A stretch of DNA of 61,214 nucleotides, taken from NCBI GenBank assembly GCA_014653775.1, contig JACWEA010000005.1:1-61214 (forward strand), read 5' to 3'. The notes below the pieces were generated by a model. It did not search any database. It worked only from the letters and a program-made list of their open reading frames with translations, and was not told where the DNA came from. This document shows, in pieces, positions 24,637 through 33,835 of the stretch. This stretch comes from Pelagibacterales bacterium SAG-MED30 (GTDB taxonomy: Bacteria; Pseudomonadota; Alphaproteobacteria; Pelagibacterales; Pelagibacteraceae). Numbering within the stretch: the first letter of the stretch is position 1; each line of letters starts with the position of its first letter. The position numbers and the translations under genes were made by a program.

Positions 24637-25506
24637 TTACTTTCTAAATCTTTTAATCAAACTTGATGTATCCCAACGATTTCCACCCAAACCTTGCACT
24701 TCTCCATAAAATTTATCAACAAGTTCTGTTACAGGTAACAATGAACCATTATTTTTAGCTTCATCCATTGCAATTTTTAAATCTTTTCTCATCCAGTCAA
24801 CTGCAAAACCAAAATCAAATTTGTCATCAATCATTGTTTTATATCTATTTTCCATTTGCCAAGATTGTGCAGCACCTTTTGAAATTACTTCAATTACATC
24901 TTCCATGTTCAATCCAGCTTTCATTCCAAAATTAATCCCTTCAGACAATCCTTGAACTAATCCTGCTATACAAATTTGATTAACCATCTTAGCTAATTGT
25001 CCACAACCAGCTTTACCAAGTAGTTTCATTTTTTTACTGTAGCAATCAATTTTATCTTTCGCTTTATCAAAGTCAGCTTGATCACCACCAATCATAACTG
25101 TTAGTGCTCCATTCTCCGCACCAGCTTGTCCACCAGATACTGGAGCATCTAATGCACCAAAACCATTTTTTTTTGCGTAATCATAAATTTCTCTAGCAAT
25201 TGTTGCTGATGCAGTTGTGTTATCAACATAAACTGAACCTTTTTTAATTGTTTTAAAAATACCATTTTCACCTAATGTGACTTCTCTTAAATCATTATCA
25301 TTTCCAACACAGGTAAAAATATATTCAGCATCTTTTGCTGCCTCAGCTGGAGTTTCAGCTATTTTACCTTTGTATTCTTTAATCCACTTTTCTGCTTTTG
25401 ATTTTGTTCTATTAAAAACAGTTACATTGTGACCACCTTTTGATATATAACCAGCCATAGGGTAACCCATAACTCCAAGACCAATGAAAGCAACATTACA
25501 AGTCAT
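24637..25506 (-). CDS. 3-hydroxyisobutyrate dehydrogenase-family beta-hydroxyacid dehydrogenase
   Basis: A 289-residue NAD(P)-dependent enzyme. FIGLGVMGYPMAGYI is the nucleotide loop with the family Met-Gly signature, DAPVSGGQAGAENGALTVMIGG the substrate loop (residue 120 area), and KMVNQICIAG has the catalytic Lys. The family covers 3-hydroxyisobutyrate dehydrogenase, tartronate semialdehyde reductase and succinic semialdehyde reductase (GLYR-like). The DNDLREVTLGENGIF region fits the broad group. Diverges from the MFS gene by nine bases. Confidence 0.85.
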   Translation of the reverse strand: MTCNVAFIGLGVMGYPMAGYISKGGHNVTVFNRTKSKAEKWIKEYKGKIAETPAEAAKDAEYIFTCVGNDNDLREVTLGENGIFKTIKKGSVYVDNTTASATIAREIYDYAKKNGFGALDAPVSGGQAGAENGALTVMIGGDQADFDKAKDKIDCYSKKMKLLGKAGCGQLAKMVNQICIAGLVQGLSEGINFGMKAGLNMEDVIEVISKGAAQSWQMENRYKTMIDDKFDFGFAVDWMRKDLKIAMDEAKNNGSLLPVTELVDKFYGEVQGLGGNRWDTSSLIKRFRK

Positions 25507-25515
25507 AATTTTTTT

Positions 25516-26736
25516 ATGTTTAAAAGTTTAAGTTTAAAAGTAATTCTATTTGGATTTATTTTTACATTTTTTTCTAGTTTTGGACAGAGTTTTTTTTTAG
25601 GATTATTTAATTCTAGCATACGTGATGCACTTTCTATCACCCAGGGACAATTTGGATCAATTTATGCATCAGCAACTTTACTGAGCAGTTTTTTATTAAT
25701 ATGGGTTGGAAAAAAAATTGATGATATCAATATATTTAAATTTGCTTTTTTTGTAACAATACTATTATCATTTTCTTGTTTTTTCTTTTCAAAAATCTCC
25801 TCTATTATTTTTTTATTTATTGCTGTTTTTTTAATGAGATTTTCAGGTCAAGGAATGATGTCTCATACTGCTACAACTACTATTTCCAGATATTTTACAA
25901 AATCTAGAGGAAAAGCTCTAAGTACATCCTGGTTTGGTCTTTCAACAGCTGAGTTTGTTTTACCAGTGCTTATCGTTTATCTATTAACTATAACAACATG
26001 GCAAAATATTTGGATTTCAATTTCAATATTAGTTTTAATTTTTTTACCTTTATTTTCATTTTTATTAATTAAGAATTTAAACTTTGAATCTAGAGAGGAA
26101 ACAGGTGATGAAAAATCTAAAGAATTAGATATAAAACAATGGAAAAGAAGTGAAGTTCTTAAAGATTATAGATTTTATGTAATTTGTTCTAACATGTTGG
26201 CTATGCCGTGGATTGCGACTGGAGTATTTGTTTATCAATCTTTTATTACAGAATCTAAAGATTGGGGAACGTTTGTGATAGCTCAATCATTTATGGCATA
26301 TTCAGTTTTATCAGTAATAACATTACTAGTTTCTGGATTTTTGATAGATAAGTTTACAAGTAGAAAGTTGTTAATTTTTATGAATATCCCTTTATTATTT
26401 TCAACTTTGGTTTTGATTTATTTGGATGTTTCAATTTCTGCATTTATATTTCTTGGATTAATTGGTATTTCAAATGGTTTTGCCAATGTACTAGGGTCAT
26501 CTACTTGGGCAGAAATATATGGAGTAAGATATATTGGATCTATTAAAGCTTTAACAACTGCCCTAATGGTATTTTCAACAGCTTTTGGAACAGCTTTATT
26601 TGGATTATTAATTGATAAAGGATTTTCTATTGAACAAATTGCAATTATCTCAGCAATTTATATATCTTCTTCTCTAGTTTTATTATTTTTAACTAGAAAA
26701 AAGCTTAATCCTGTCCAAATATATAAAAATACTTGA
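25516..26736 (+). CDS. Major facilitator superfamily transporter
   Basis: A 406-residue membrane protein with twelve hydrophobic segments. The first half ends with a charged loop (SREETGDEKSKELDIKQW, about residues 192-210) typical of the MFS centre, and segment 2-3 has WVGKKIDDIN. The start is nine bases from the divergent dehydrogenase. It resembles the OFA/oxalate-formate-antiporter-like group (SFGQSFFLGLFNSSIRD), so an organic anion is plausible, but the substrate is unknown. Confidence 0.85.
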   Translation: MFKSLSLKVILFGFIFTFFSSFGQSFFLGLFNSSIRDALSITQGQFGSIYASATLLSSFLLIWVGKKIDDINIFKFAFFVTILLSFSCFFFSKISSIIFLFIAVFLMRFSGQGMMSHTATTTISRYFTKSRGKALSTSWFGLSTAEFVLPVLIVYLLTITTWQNIWISISILVLIFLPLFSFLLIKNLNFESREETGDEKSKELDIKQWKRSEVLKDYRFYVICSNMLAMPWIATGVFVYQSFITESKDWGTFVIAQSFMAYSVLSVITLLVSGFLIDKFTSRKLLIFMNIPLLFSTLVLIYLDVSISAFIFLGLIGISNGFANVLGSSTWAEIYGVRYIGSIKALTTALMVFSTAFGTALFGLLIDKGFSIEQIAIISAIYISSSLVLLFLTRKKLNPVQIYKNT

Positions 26737-26760
26737 TTTTTTATGTACCGAGGTATAAAT
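26733..26760 (+). promoter_or_regulatory. Promoter giving a near-leaderless rpoZ transcript
   Basis: TTGATT at 26733-26738 (over the MFS stop codon) and TATAAA at 26754-26759 are 15 bases apart. A start six to eight bases after the -10 box falls at 26766-26768, right at the ATG at 26769. There is no Shine-Dalgarno between. Confidence 0.5.
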
Positions 26761-26768
26761 AACCGCCC

Positions 26769-27305
26769 ATGGCTAGGGTTACAGTTGAAGATTGTATTGA
26801 TAAAGTTGATAGTCCTTACGAATTAGTGCTTGTTGCTAAGGAAAGAGCAACGCAATTAAATGCAGGAATTGAACCAACGATCGATAAAGATAATGACAAA
26901 AACACTGTTATTTCTTTAAGAGAAATTGCCGATGAAAAAATTAAAGTTTCAGATTTAACTGAAAGCGCTGTTTACAAACTTAGAAAACATGTTGAGCAAG
27001 TAGATGACAGTGCAGAAGATGACGAGGAAGTAGGTGATGATTTTGAAAGTCTCTACAAAGGTGAAATTTCAAAAAGTGGTACTCCAATTTTACCATCTAA
27101 AAGAGCAAGAAAAACTCCAGAAAAAATTCAAGTTTCTAAAGAAGATTTAGCTGAGTTATCAGAATCAGCAAAAGTTGATATTGATTCTTCGGTAGGGGAG
27201 GAATCTACGAATGAACAAGGCGAAGTTTCTTTAGATGAAGTATCAGAATCAGAAAATCAAGAAACTGATATAGTTGGAGAAGACTCAGAAGCTTCAAATA
27301 CATAA
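26769..27305 (+). CDS. rpoZ: RNA polymerase omega subunit with long acidic tail
   Basis: A 178-residue omega subunit. The first 80 residues are canonical: [33 protein letters not shown], and [14 protein letters not shown]. The rest, about 100 residues ([19 protein letters not shown] onwards), is rich in Asp, Glu and Ser and probably disordered, whereas many omega proteins stop near 90-130. Omega promotes assembly of beta-prime. It stands in front of dusA with a 23-base gap. Candidate near-leaderless promoter just upstream. Confidence 0.93.
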   Translation: MARVTVEDCIDKVDSPYELVLVAKERATQLNAGIEPTIDKDNDKNTVISLREIADEKIKVSDLTESAVYKLRKHVEQVDDSAEDDEEVGDDFESLYKGEISKSGTPILPSKRARKTPEKIQVSKEDLAELSESAKVDIDSSVGEESTNEQGEVSLDEVSESENQETDIVGEDSEASNT

Positions 27306-27328
27306 AAAAATAATATAAAGTTTAAGAC

Positions 27329-28312
27329 ATGAATAGGAAAATATCAGTTGCTCCTATGATGGATTGTACTGATCGTCATGAACGGTTTTTTCTAAGATTA
27401 ATTTCAAAAAATACTCTTCTTTACACAGAAATGATTGTAGATGAGGCAATAAATAGAGGAGATAAAAAAAAATTACTTGAATTTAATATTAACGAAAAAC
27501 CAGTTGCTCTTCAATTAGGTGGATCTTCTCCAAAACTTTTAAAAGAAGCAACAAAAGTAGGTGAAGATTTTGGTTATGACGAAATCAACTTTAATTTAGG
27601 ATGTCCTAGCAGAAAAGTTGAGAAAAACAGATTTGGCGCATGTTTAATAAAAGAACCAAAATTAGTTGCAGATTGTTTAACCACGATGCAATCAGCTACA
27701 AAACTTCCAGTAACTATTAAAACAAGAATTGGATATGACAATGTGGAAGATTATGAAAATTTATATAAATTTATTTCTATTTTAAAATTAACTGGAATTA
27801 AAACTTTTATAATTCATGCAAGAAAAGCAATGCTTGGTAAGTTTACACCTAAGCAAAATTTAAACATTCCACCTCTTAAATATGATTATGTTTACAAATT
27901 GAAAGAAGATTTTCCAGATGAAGAAATTATAATTAATGGCGGAATTACTTCTATTGAAGAAATTAATAATCATCTTAAAAAAACAGATGGTGTTATGATT
28001 GGTAGAGCTGCTTATCATACACCTTACTTGCTAGCTGAAATTGAAAAAGAAATTTTCAAAAATAAGACTATACCTAGTAGACAAGAAGTAATAGAAAACT
28101 TAATTCCTTATGTGAAAGATGAATTAAAAAAAGGCACAAGATTAAATCAAATTATGAGACATACATTAGGTTTATTTCATGGACAAACAGGAGCAAGTTA
28201 TTGGAAAAGATATTTAAGTGAAAATATGTGTGTTCGTGATGCAGATGTACAAAAAATAGATCACTTAATGGATAAGATCAAATATAACAATATTGAAAAT
28301 AGAGTGGGTTAA
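27329..28312 (+). CDS. dusA: tRNA-dihydrouridine synthase A
   Basis: Reduces U20/U20a of tRNA with FMN and NADPH. The 327-residue protein has SVAPMMDCTDRHERFFLR at the N-terminus, PVALQLGGSSPKLL, NLGCPSRKVEKNRFGACL with the catalytic Cys, and INGGITSIEEI and MIGRAAYHTPYLLA as FMN-binding turns. The MMDCTDRHxR start points to DusA rather than DusB. Overlaps the next gene by about 20 bases if that starts at TTG. Confidence 0.93.
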   Translation: MNRKISVAPMMDCTDRHERFFLRLISKNTLLYTEMIVDEAINRGDKKKLLEFNINEKPVALQLGGSSPKLLKEATKVGEDFGYDEINFNLGCPSRKVEKNRFGACLIKEPKLVADCLTTMQSATKLPVTIKTRIGYDNVEDYENLYKFISILKLTGIKTFIIHARKAMLGKFTPKQNLNIPPLKYDYVYKLKEDFPDEEIIINGGITSIEEINNHLKKTDGVMIGRAAYHTPYLLAEIEKEIFKNKTIPSRQEVIENLIPYVKDELKKGTRLNQIMRHTLGLFHGQTGASYWKRYLSENMCVRDADVQKIDHLMDKIKYNNIENRVG

Positions 28313-29147
28313 TCTGCTTAACTTAATTTTATCATCTCAATATTCTTTTTATATTCTTTTAATGATAGTAACTGCTATACCTGTAGGTTTTTTTGCAGGG
28401 TTATTTGGTATAGGTGGGGGATTAATTACAGTTCCTTTTCTTTTTTTTATATTTGAACCATTAGGAATTGATAAGAATTATTTAATGCATTTAGCTGTAG
28501 GAACTTCATTTGCAATTATTATCCCAACTTCAATAGTTTCTGTTTATACTCACAATAAACATAATTCTGTAGATCCAAATATCGTAAAAACTTATGGCTT
28601 ATTCGTCGTAATTGGTGTTTTGCTCGGAACAACGTTTGCAGCGATGGCTAAAACGAAATTATTAGTTATATTTTTTACAATAGTTGTTTTTTGTATAGGC
28701 ACTTATTTATTAATAAATTCTAATCATCAAGCAATTAGTAAAAATAAATTTAAGTTACATTTTCGTATTTTGTTTGGATTAATTTCAGGTTTTATTTCAG
28801 CACCAATGGGAATTGGTGGAGCAGTGATGAATGTACCTATATTAAAATATTTTGGATATCCAATAAAAAGAGCTATAGGCAGTGCAGCAACAATTGGTTT
28901 TATTATAGCTTTATGTGGTGCTGTAGGTTTTTGGTACTCAGGATCAATTTTAAATGTAAAATTGCCTTTAAGTATAGGATTTATTAACATACCAGCTTTT
29001 TTAATTTTTATACCAATTACGATGTTTATGGCTAAAGTAGGGGCAAATTCAGCACATAAAATTGATAAAAATAAACTTCAAGTTTTTTTTGGAATATTTT
29101 TATATGTGGTTGGTACAATCTTTGTAGTAAGATATTCGGGACTATAA
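28293..29147 (+). CDS. TauE/SafE-family sulfite/anion exporter
   Basis: A 284-residue membrane protein of the TSUP family with about eight hydrophobic segments. Family repeats GFFAGLFGIGGGLITVPFL (near residue 32) and LISGFISAPMGIGGAVMNVP (near residue 160) are both present. The frame opens at TTG 28293 inside dusA, giving an extra 23 residues; ATG 28362 is possible but would cut into the first membrane segment, so I keep the longer version. Likely exports small sulfur-containing or carboxylate anions. Confidence 0.82.
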   Translation: MKIEWVNLLNLILSSQYSFYILLMIVTAIPVGFFAGLFGIGGGLITVPFLFFIFEPLGIDKNYLMHLAVGTSFAIIIPTSIVSVYTHNKHNSVDPNIVKTYGLFVVIGVLLGTTFAAMAKTKLLVIFFTIVVFCIGTYLLINSNHQAISKNKFKLHFRILFGLISGFISAPMGIGGAVMNVPILKYFGYPIKRAIGSAATIGFIIALCGAVGFWYSGSILNVKLPLSIGFINIPAFLIFIPITMFMAKVGANSAHKIDKNKLQVFFGIFLYVVGTIFVVRYSGL

Positions 29148-29184
29148 AAAAAAAGAGGTGACTTCAGTCTCCCTCCATCACCTC
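29146..29184 (-). terminator. Intrinsic terminator of the phosphohexomutase gene (minus strand)
   Basis: Read on the minus strand, GAGGTGA (29184-29178) pairs with TCACCTC (29161-29155) around a 16-base loop and is followed at once by nine T (29154-29146). It lies 70 bases after the phosphohexomutase stop. On the plus strand the same stem has no T run, so termination is mainly for the minus-strand gene. Confidence 0.75.
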
Positions 29185-29254
29185 AATAATAACATTAATT
29201 GATTCTCTAAATTTTTATGAACACTTATTAGTTGAAAATTAATTATATTAACTA

Positions 29255-30709
29255 TTAAATTTTTTGGTCGTAATCTCCTATCTTTCCAGTTTTTTGGAGC
29301 AAAACATCAATAAAATCAAAGATTTTTTTCTTCCTTTCGTTAGATGTTGGGCTTTCAGCAACAATCACCAAAGAAGGTTTATTTGATGATGCTCTTATTA
29401 AACCCCACGAACCATCTTCAAATGAAAATCTTACACCGTTCACAGTTAAAACTTGAGTTATTGTTTGATCATCAATTGTTATTTTATTTTCTTTAAATTT
29501 TTTTACTTGTTCAACTAATTGTTCAACTATCTTATATTTTTCTTCATCTTTACAAAAAGGAGCCATTGTTGGTGTTTGATAAGTATTTGGTAATTCACTA
29601 ATTATTTCACTCATCTTTTTGTCTTCTTTGTCTAGTAAGTGGCAAACTTGAATTGCTGAGTTAATACCATCATCATAACCAAAACCTAGTGGTTTATTAA
29701 AAAAGAAATGACCACTTTTCTCAAATCCAGCCAAAGCTTTTTCTGCATTAACTTTTCTTTTTATGTGTGAATGACCAGTTTTCCAGTAAATAGTCTCGCA
29801 GTTATTTTGTAATAATATTTTATCTTTTGAATATAATCCTGTTGATTTTACATCTACGATAAATTTAGAATTTTTATGAACTGATGATAAACTTCTAGCT
29901 ATCAATAAACCAATTTTGTCAGAAAAAATTTCATTTCCTTGATTGTCAATAACTCCCACTCTATCTCCATCACCATCAAAACCAAATCCAATATCAGCAT
30001 TATTTGCCTTAACTTCTTTTGATATTGCATGAAGCATTTTTAAATCTTCTGGATTTGGATTATATTTTGGAAAAGTCCAATCAAGATTGCAATCTAATTC
30101 AATTACTTCACAGCCGATGCCTCTTAAAATATCTGGAGCAAAGATACCTGCTGTTCCATTACCACACGCAACCACAGCTTTTATTTTTTTTTTAATTTTA
30201 TTTTTGGAAACTAAGTCATCTTTATAAATTTGATCAAAATTTTTAATTTTTTTCTCATTTCCTTTTCCTGCAGAAAATTTTTGATTTAAAGTAATATCTT
30301 TTAGTTCTTTCATTTCTTCAGGAGCATGTGTTAAGCCTTTTTTAATACCCATTTTGACACCAGTCCAACCATTCTCATTATGACTTGCTGTAACCATTGC
30401 CACTGCATCAGCTTCTAAATTAAATTGTGCAAAATAAACCATGGGTGATAACGACAAACCGATATCTTCAATATTGCAACCAGTTGATATTAATCCTTTT
30501 TTAAGTGATGTTTTTATTTCTTCACTGTAAGACCTGTAGTCATGACCAACAATTACTCTGGGATTTTTTTTTTTGGTATGAAGCTTAATTTGTGTCCCTA
30601 ATCCTTTACCAAGATCCTCTATGCCAGCTTTATTTATACTTTTATTATAAAGCCATCTGGCGTCATATTCTCTAAATCCATAGGGGTCTATTTTTAAATT
30701 CTCAGACAT
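29255..30709 (-). CDS. Phosphomannomutase/phosphoglucomutase
   Basis: A 484-residue alpha-phosphohexomutase, a family that interconverts hexose-6- and hexose-1-phosphates for nucleotide sugar synthesis. TASHNENGWTGVKMG has the phosphoserine, GFGFDGDGDRVGVID the metal loop, and GFEKSGHFFFNKP the sugar-binding loop; a C-terminal RASSNKPSLVIVAE binds phosphate. All four domains are present. It would supply mannose- or glucose-1-phosphate for RmlA and other glycan enzymes. Followed by a good terminator and divergent from nrdA. Confidence 0.9.
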   Translation of the reverse strand: MSENLKIDPYGFREYDARWLYNKSINKAGIEDLGKGLGTQIKLHTKKKNPRVIVGHDYRSYSEEIKTSLKKGLISTGCNIEDIGLSLSPMVYFAQFNLEADAVAMVTASHNENGWTGVKMGIKKGLTHAPEEMKELKDITLNQKFSAGKGNEKKIKNFDQIYKDDLVSKNKIKKKIKAVVACGNGTAGIFAPDILRGIGCEVIELDCNLDWTFPKYNPNPEDLKMLHAISKEVKANNADIGFGFDGDGDRVGVIDNQGNEIFSDKIGLLIARSLSSVHKNSKFIVDVKSTGLYSKDKILLQNNCETIYWKTGHSHIKRKVNAEKALAGFEKSGHFFFNKPLGFGYDDGINSAIQVCHLLDKEDKKMSEIISELPNTYQTPTMAPFCKDEEKYKIVEQLVEQVKKFKENKITIDDQTITQVLTVNGVRFSFEDGSWGLIRASSNKPSLVIVAESPTSNERKKKIFDFIDVLLQKTGKIGDYDQKI

Positions 30710-30788
30710 TTTGTTAATTACTTACCTTTTTTTTAATTTTTTTATTGATATTTTTTTAGCATGTTCTATAAATGTTCTATTGATTTGT

Positions 30789-30834
30789 TGTTTATATAGT
30801 ATAATAACAAAAAGCGCATACAACATATAGTTGT
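30789..30834 (+). promoter_or_regulatory. Candidate NrdR box pair and -10 element upstream of nrdA
   Basis: A near-palindrome ACAACATATAGTTGT (30820-30834) and a weaker TGTTTATATAGTATA (30789-30803) carry the same TATAGT core exactly 31 bases apart, three helical turns. That is the spacing of NrdR box pairs. A TATAAT (30800-30805) overlaps the first box, so NrdR binding would block the promoter. The remaining part of the 158-base gap shows no other clear site. Confidence 0.6.
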
Positions 30835-30867
30835 TTACGTCAAAATAAGACAATAAAATACATAATT

Positions 30868-32808
30868 ATGAATAAAATTTTATCTCAAGCCTTAAAGAAA
30901 GCTGTCTCTGAATATAGCCCTGAGGTGAGAGAACTCCCTAAAACAAACAGACCTGATCTTTTTTCACTAAATAACGAAACTGAACTTTTTCAGAATGATA
31001 AAGGCATTATAATTAAAATTGATCGTTCAAGAGATGCTAATCTAAATGATTTTGGTAAAGCAACTTTAAAAGATAGATATCTTGGTCAAAACGAGTCTTT
31101 TCAAGATTTATTTGCACGTGTTGCAAGTTCATATGCGGATGACAATCTACATGCACAAAGAATTTATAATTACATTAGTAACTTGTGGTTTATGCCAGCA
31201 ACGCCCGTTTTATCAAACGGCGGTACCAAAAGAGGTTTGCCTATTTCATGTTTTTTAAATGAAGCTTCAGATAGCCTTGGAGGTATATTGGATTTATGGA
31301 GCGAGAATGTTTGGCTAGCTGCAAAGGGCGGTGGAATAGGAAGTTATTGGGGCAACCTAAGATCTATTGGTGAAAAAATTGGGAAAGTTGGAAAAACTTC
31401 TGGAATAATTCCATTCATAAAAGTGATGGACTCCCTAACAATGGCTATTAGCCAAGGTTCGTTAAGAAGAGGTTCAGCTGCTTGTTATCTTCCAATTGAC
31501 CATCCTGAAATAGAAGAGTTTATAGAAATGAGAAGACCAACTGGTGGAGATCCAAATAGAAAAGCATTAAATTTACACCATGGTGTTTTAGTTTCAGATG
31601 CTTTTATGAGAGCAGTAGAAACTGATCAACAGTGGGCATTAAAAAGTCCTGCTGATGGTTCTATACAACAAACTATTTCAGCTAGAAACTTATGGATAAG
31701 ATTATTAACAGCCAGAATAGAAACTGGTGAACCATATATAATTTATATTGATACTGTTAACAGACAGATACCTCAGCATCATAAGTTAGCAAATCTTACA
31801 GTTAAAACTTCAAATTTATGTAGTGAAATAACTTTACCTACTGGAACAGATAAAGATGGTAGAGATCGAACCGCAGTTTGTTGTCTGTCTTCTTTAAACT
31901 TAGAAAAGTATGATGAATGGAAAGATGATCCAGATATGATTAACGATGTAATGAAATTTCTAGACAATGTTTTATCTGATTTTATTAATAAAGCACCCGA
32001 TCAGTTTAAAGATGCAAAATATTCTGCAGAAAGAGAAAGAAGTGTTGGATTAGGTGTCATGGGTTTTCATTCTTATTTACAAAAAAATAGAATTCCACTT
32101 GAGTCGGTAATGGCTAAAGCATGGAATAAAAAAATATTTAAAAACATTCATGAAAAAGTTAATCAAGCATCAAAAGATTTAGCTGAAGAAAGAGGAGCTT
32201 GTCCAGATGCTGAAGAATATGGCTATAAAGAAAGATTTTCAAATAAAACTGCAATTGCTCCAACTGCTTCCATCTCTATTATTTGTGGAGGAGCTTCACC
32301 AGGAGTAGAGCCTGTTGCTGCAAATAGTTATACTCATAAAACCTTGTCGGGATCTTTTAATGTTAGAAACAGGTACTTGGAAGAAATTTTAGAAAGTCAT
32401 GGTAAAAATAATGATGAAACTTGGTCTACAATAACAACAAATCAAGGCTCAGTATCACATTTGGACTTCTTATCTGATCTAGAAAAAGATGTTTTCAAGA
32501 CTGCTTTTGAACTAAATCAAAAATGGATAATAGATTTAAGTGGAGACAGAACACCATTCATTTCTCAAGCCCAATCTGTAAATTTATTTTTACCTGCAGA
32601 TGTACATAAGAAAGAACTACATAAAATTCATTTTGATGCATGGAAAAAAGGTTTAAAAAGCCTTTACTACTGTAGATCAAAATCAATTCAAAGAGCTGAA
32701 AATATTAATGATGCTAAATCAACAGATATTAAAGCCAATGTATATAAAGCCAAAGATCAACAATCAAACGAACAGCCAGAATACGAGGAGTGCTTATCAT
32801 GTCAGTAA
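30868..32808 (+). CDS. nrdA: Ribonucleotide reductase, class Ia large subunit
   Basis: Reduces ribonucleoside diphosphates to deoxy forms. The 646-residue protein has PATPVLSNGGTKRGLPISCF with the first redox Cys, ARVASSYADDN-like upstream helix, SNLCSEITLPTG (radical Cys with its Asn and Glu), AVCCLSSLNLEKY, APTASISIICGGASPGVEP and C-terminal redox pair EECLSCQ. The usual N-terminal ATP-cone of about 90 residues is missing; the protein starts directly with the catalytic part. Its stop overlaps nrdB by ten bases. Candidate NrdR boxes lie upstream. Confidence 0.94.
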   Translation: MNKILSQALKKAVSEYSPEVRELPKTNRPDLFSLNNETELFQNDKGIIIKIDRSRDANLNDFGKATLKDRYLGQNESFQDLFARVASSYADDNLHAQRIYNYISNLWFMPATPVLSNGGTKRGLPISCFLNEASDSLGGILDLWSENVWLAAKGGGIGSYWGNLRSIGEKIGKVGKTSGIIPFIKVMDSLTMAISQGSLRRGSAACYLPIDHPEIEEFIEMRRPTGGDPNRKALNLHHGVLVSDAFMRAVETDQQWALKSPADGSIQQTISARNLWIRLLTARIETGEPYIIYIDTVNRQIPQHHKLANLTVKTSNLCSEITLPTGTDKDGRDRTAVCCLSSLNLEKYDEWKDDPDMINDVMKFLDNVLSDFINKAPDQFKDAKYSAERERSVGLGVMGFHSYLQKNRIPLESVMAKAWNKKIFKNIHEKVNQASKDLAEERGACPDAEEYGYKERFSNKTAIAPTASISIICGGASPGVEPVAANSYTHKTLSGSFNVRNRYLEEILESHGKNNDETWSTITTNQGSVSHLDFLSDLEKDVFKTAFELNQKWIIDLSGDRTPFISQAQSVNLFLPADVHKKELHKIHFDAWKKGLKSLYYCRSKSIQRAENINDAKSTDIKANVYKAKDQQSNEQPEYEECLSCQ

Positions 32809-33830
32809 CAGAAAAAATAAATTCAAAAATTATTCAAAGAGAAAAAAAAGAAATTATTCAACCAAAAAAAATGGGCTTGTTAGTTGAGAACCCAGTATAC
32901 AAGCCATTTAGATACCCATGGTGTTATGATGCTTGGTTAACTCAACAAAGAATTCACTGGTTGCCAGAAGAGGTTCCGCTTGGTGATGATGTCAGAGATT
33001 GGCAAAAAAACTTATCTCAAGCAGAAAAAAACTTACTAACCCAAATATTTAGATTTTTTACTCAAGCTGATGTTGAAGTTAATAATTGTTATCTAAGGCA
33101 TTATACAACTGTTTTTAAACCAACCGAAGTATTGATGATGATGACAGCATTCGCTGCAATGGAAACTGTACATGTAGCAGCTTATTCACATCTTCTAGAT
33201 ACAATAGGTATGCCAGAGTCAGAATACTCAGCTTTTATGAAATACAAAGAGATGAAAGACAAATATGATTACATGCAAGACTTCAATGTAAATTCTAAAG
33301 AAGATATTGCTAAAACAGTTGCTGTTTTTAGTGCATTTACAGAAGGTCTACAACTATTTGCAAGTTTTGCAATCCTTTTAAATTTTCCTAGGCACAATAA
33401 AATGAAAGGTATGGGCCAAATTGTTACTTGGTCTGTTAGAGATGAAACTCTTCATTGTAATTCAATGATTAGAATTTTTAAAGAATTTATAAATGAAAAT
33501 CCTGAAATTTGGACACCAAAATTAAAAAAAGAACTTTATGAAGCTTGTAGAACTATTATTGCACATGAAGATGCTTTTATAGATTTAGCTTTTGAGATGG
33601 GTCCTATGGAAGGTTTAACTGCACAAGAAGTTAAAGATTATATTAGATTTATTGGAAATCGTAGATTAGTTCAGTTAGGTTTAGAACCAATTTACGATAT
33701 TGATAAAAACCCTTTAGGTTGGTTAGATACAATGTTGAACGCTGTGGAGCATATGAATTTCTTTGAAGGCCGAGCAACAGAATATTCTAAAGCATCAACC
33801 CAGGGAACTTGGGCAGAAGCATTTAGTTAA
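32799..33830 (+). CDS. nrdB: Ribonucleotide reductase, class Ia small subunit
   Basis: The radical-generating subunit, 343 residues from ATG 32799. A GAGGAG ribosome-binding site at 32785-32790, eight bases upstream, selects this ATG over the GTG at 32790. Metal ligands are visible as Asp91 (QADVEVNN), Glu122 and His125 (METVHVAAY), Glu in FTEGLQLF, and the pair in RDETLHCN. The Tyr radical site is Tyr129, four residues after His125, so this is the tyrosyl-radical type. No ATP-cone is fused here either. Confidence 0.94.
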   Translation: MSVTEKINSKIIQREKKEIIQPKKMGLLVENPVYKPFRYPWCYDAWLTQQRIHWLPEEVPLGDDVRDWQKNLSQAEKNLLTQIFRFFTQADVEVNNCYLRHYTTVFKPTEVLMMMTAFAAMETVHVAAYSHLLDTIGMPESEYSAFMKYKEMKDKYDYMQDFNVNSKEDIAKTVAVFSAFTEGLQLFASFAILLNFPRHNKMKGMGQIVTWSVRDETLHCNSMIRIFKEFINENPEIWTPKLKKELYEACRTIIAHEDAFIDLAFEMGPMEGLTAQEVKDYIRFIGNRRLVQLGLEPIYDIDKNPLGWLDTMLNAVEHMNFFEGRATEYSKASTQGTWAEAFS

Positions 33831-33835
33831 TTTAA

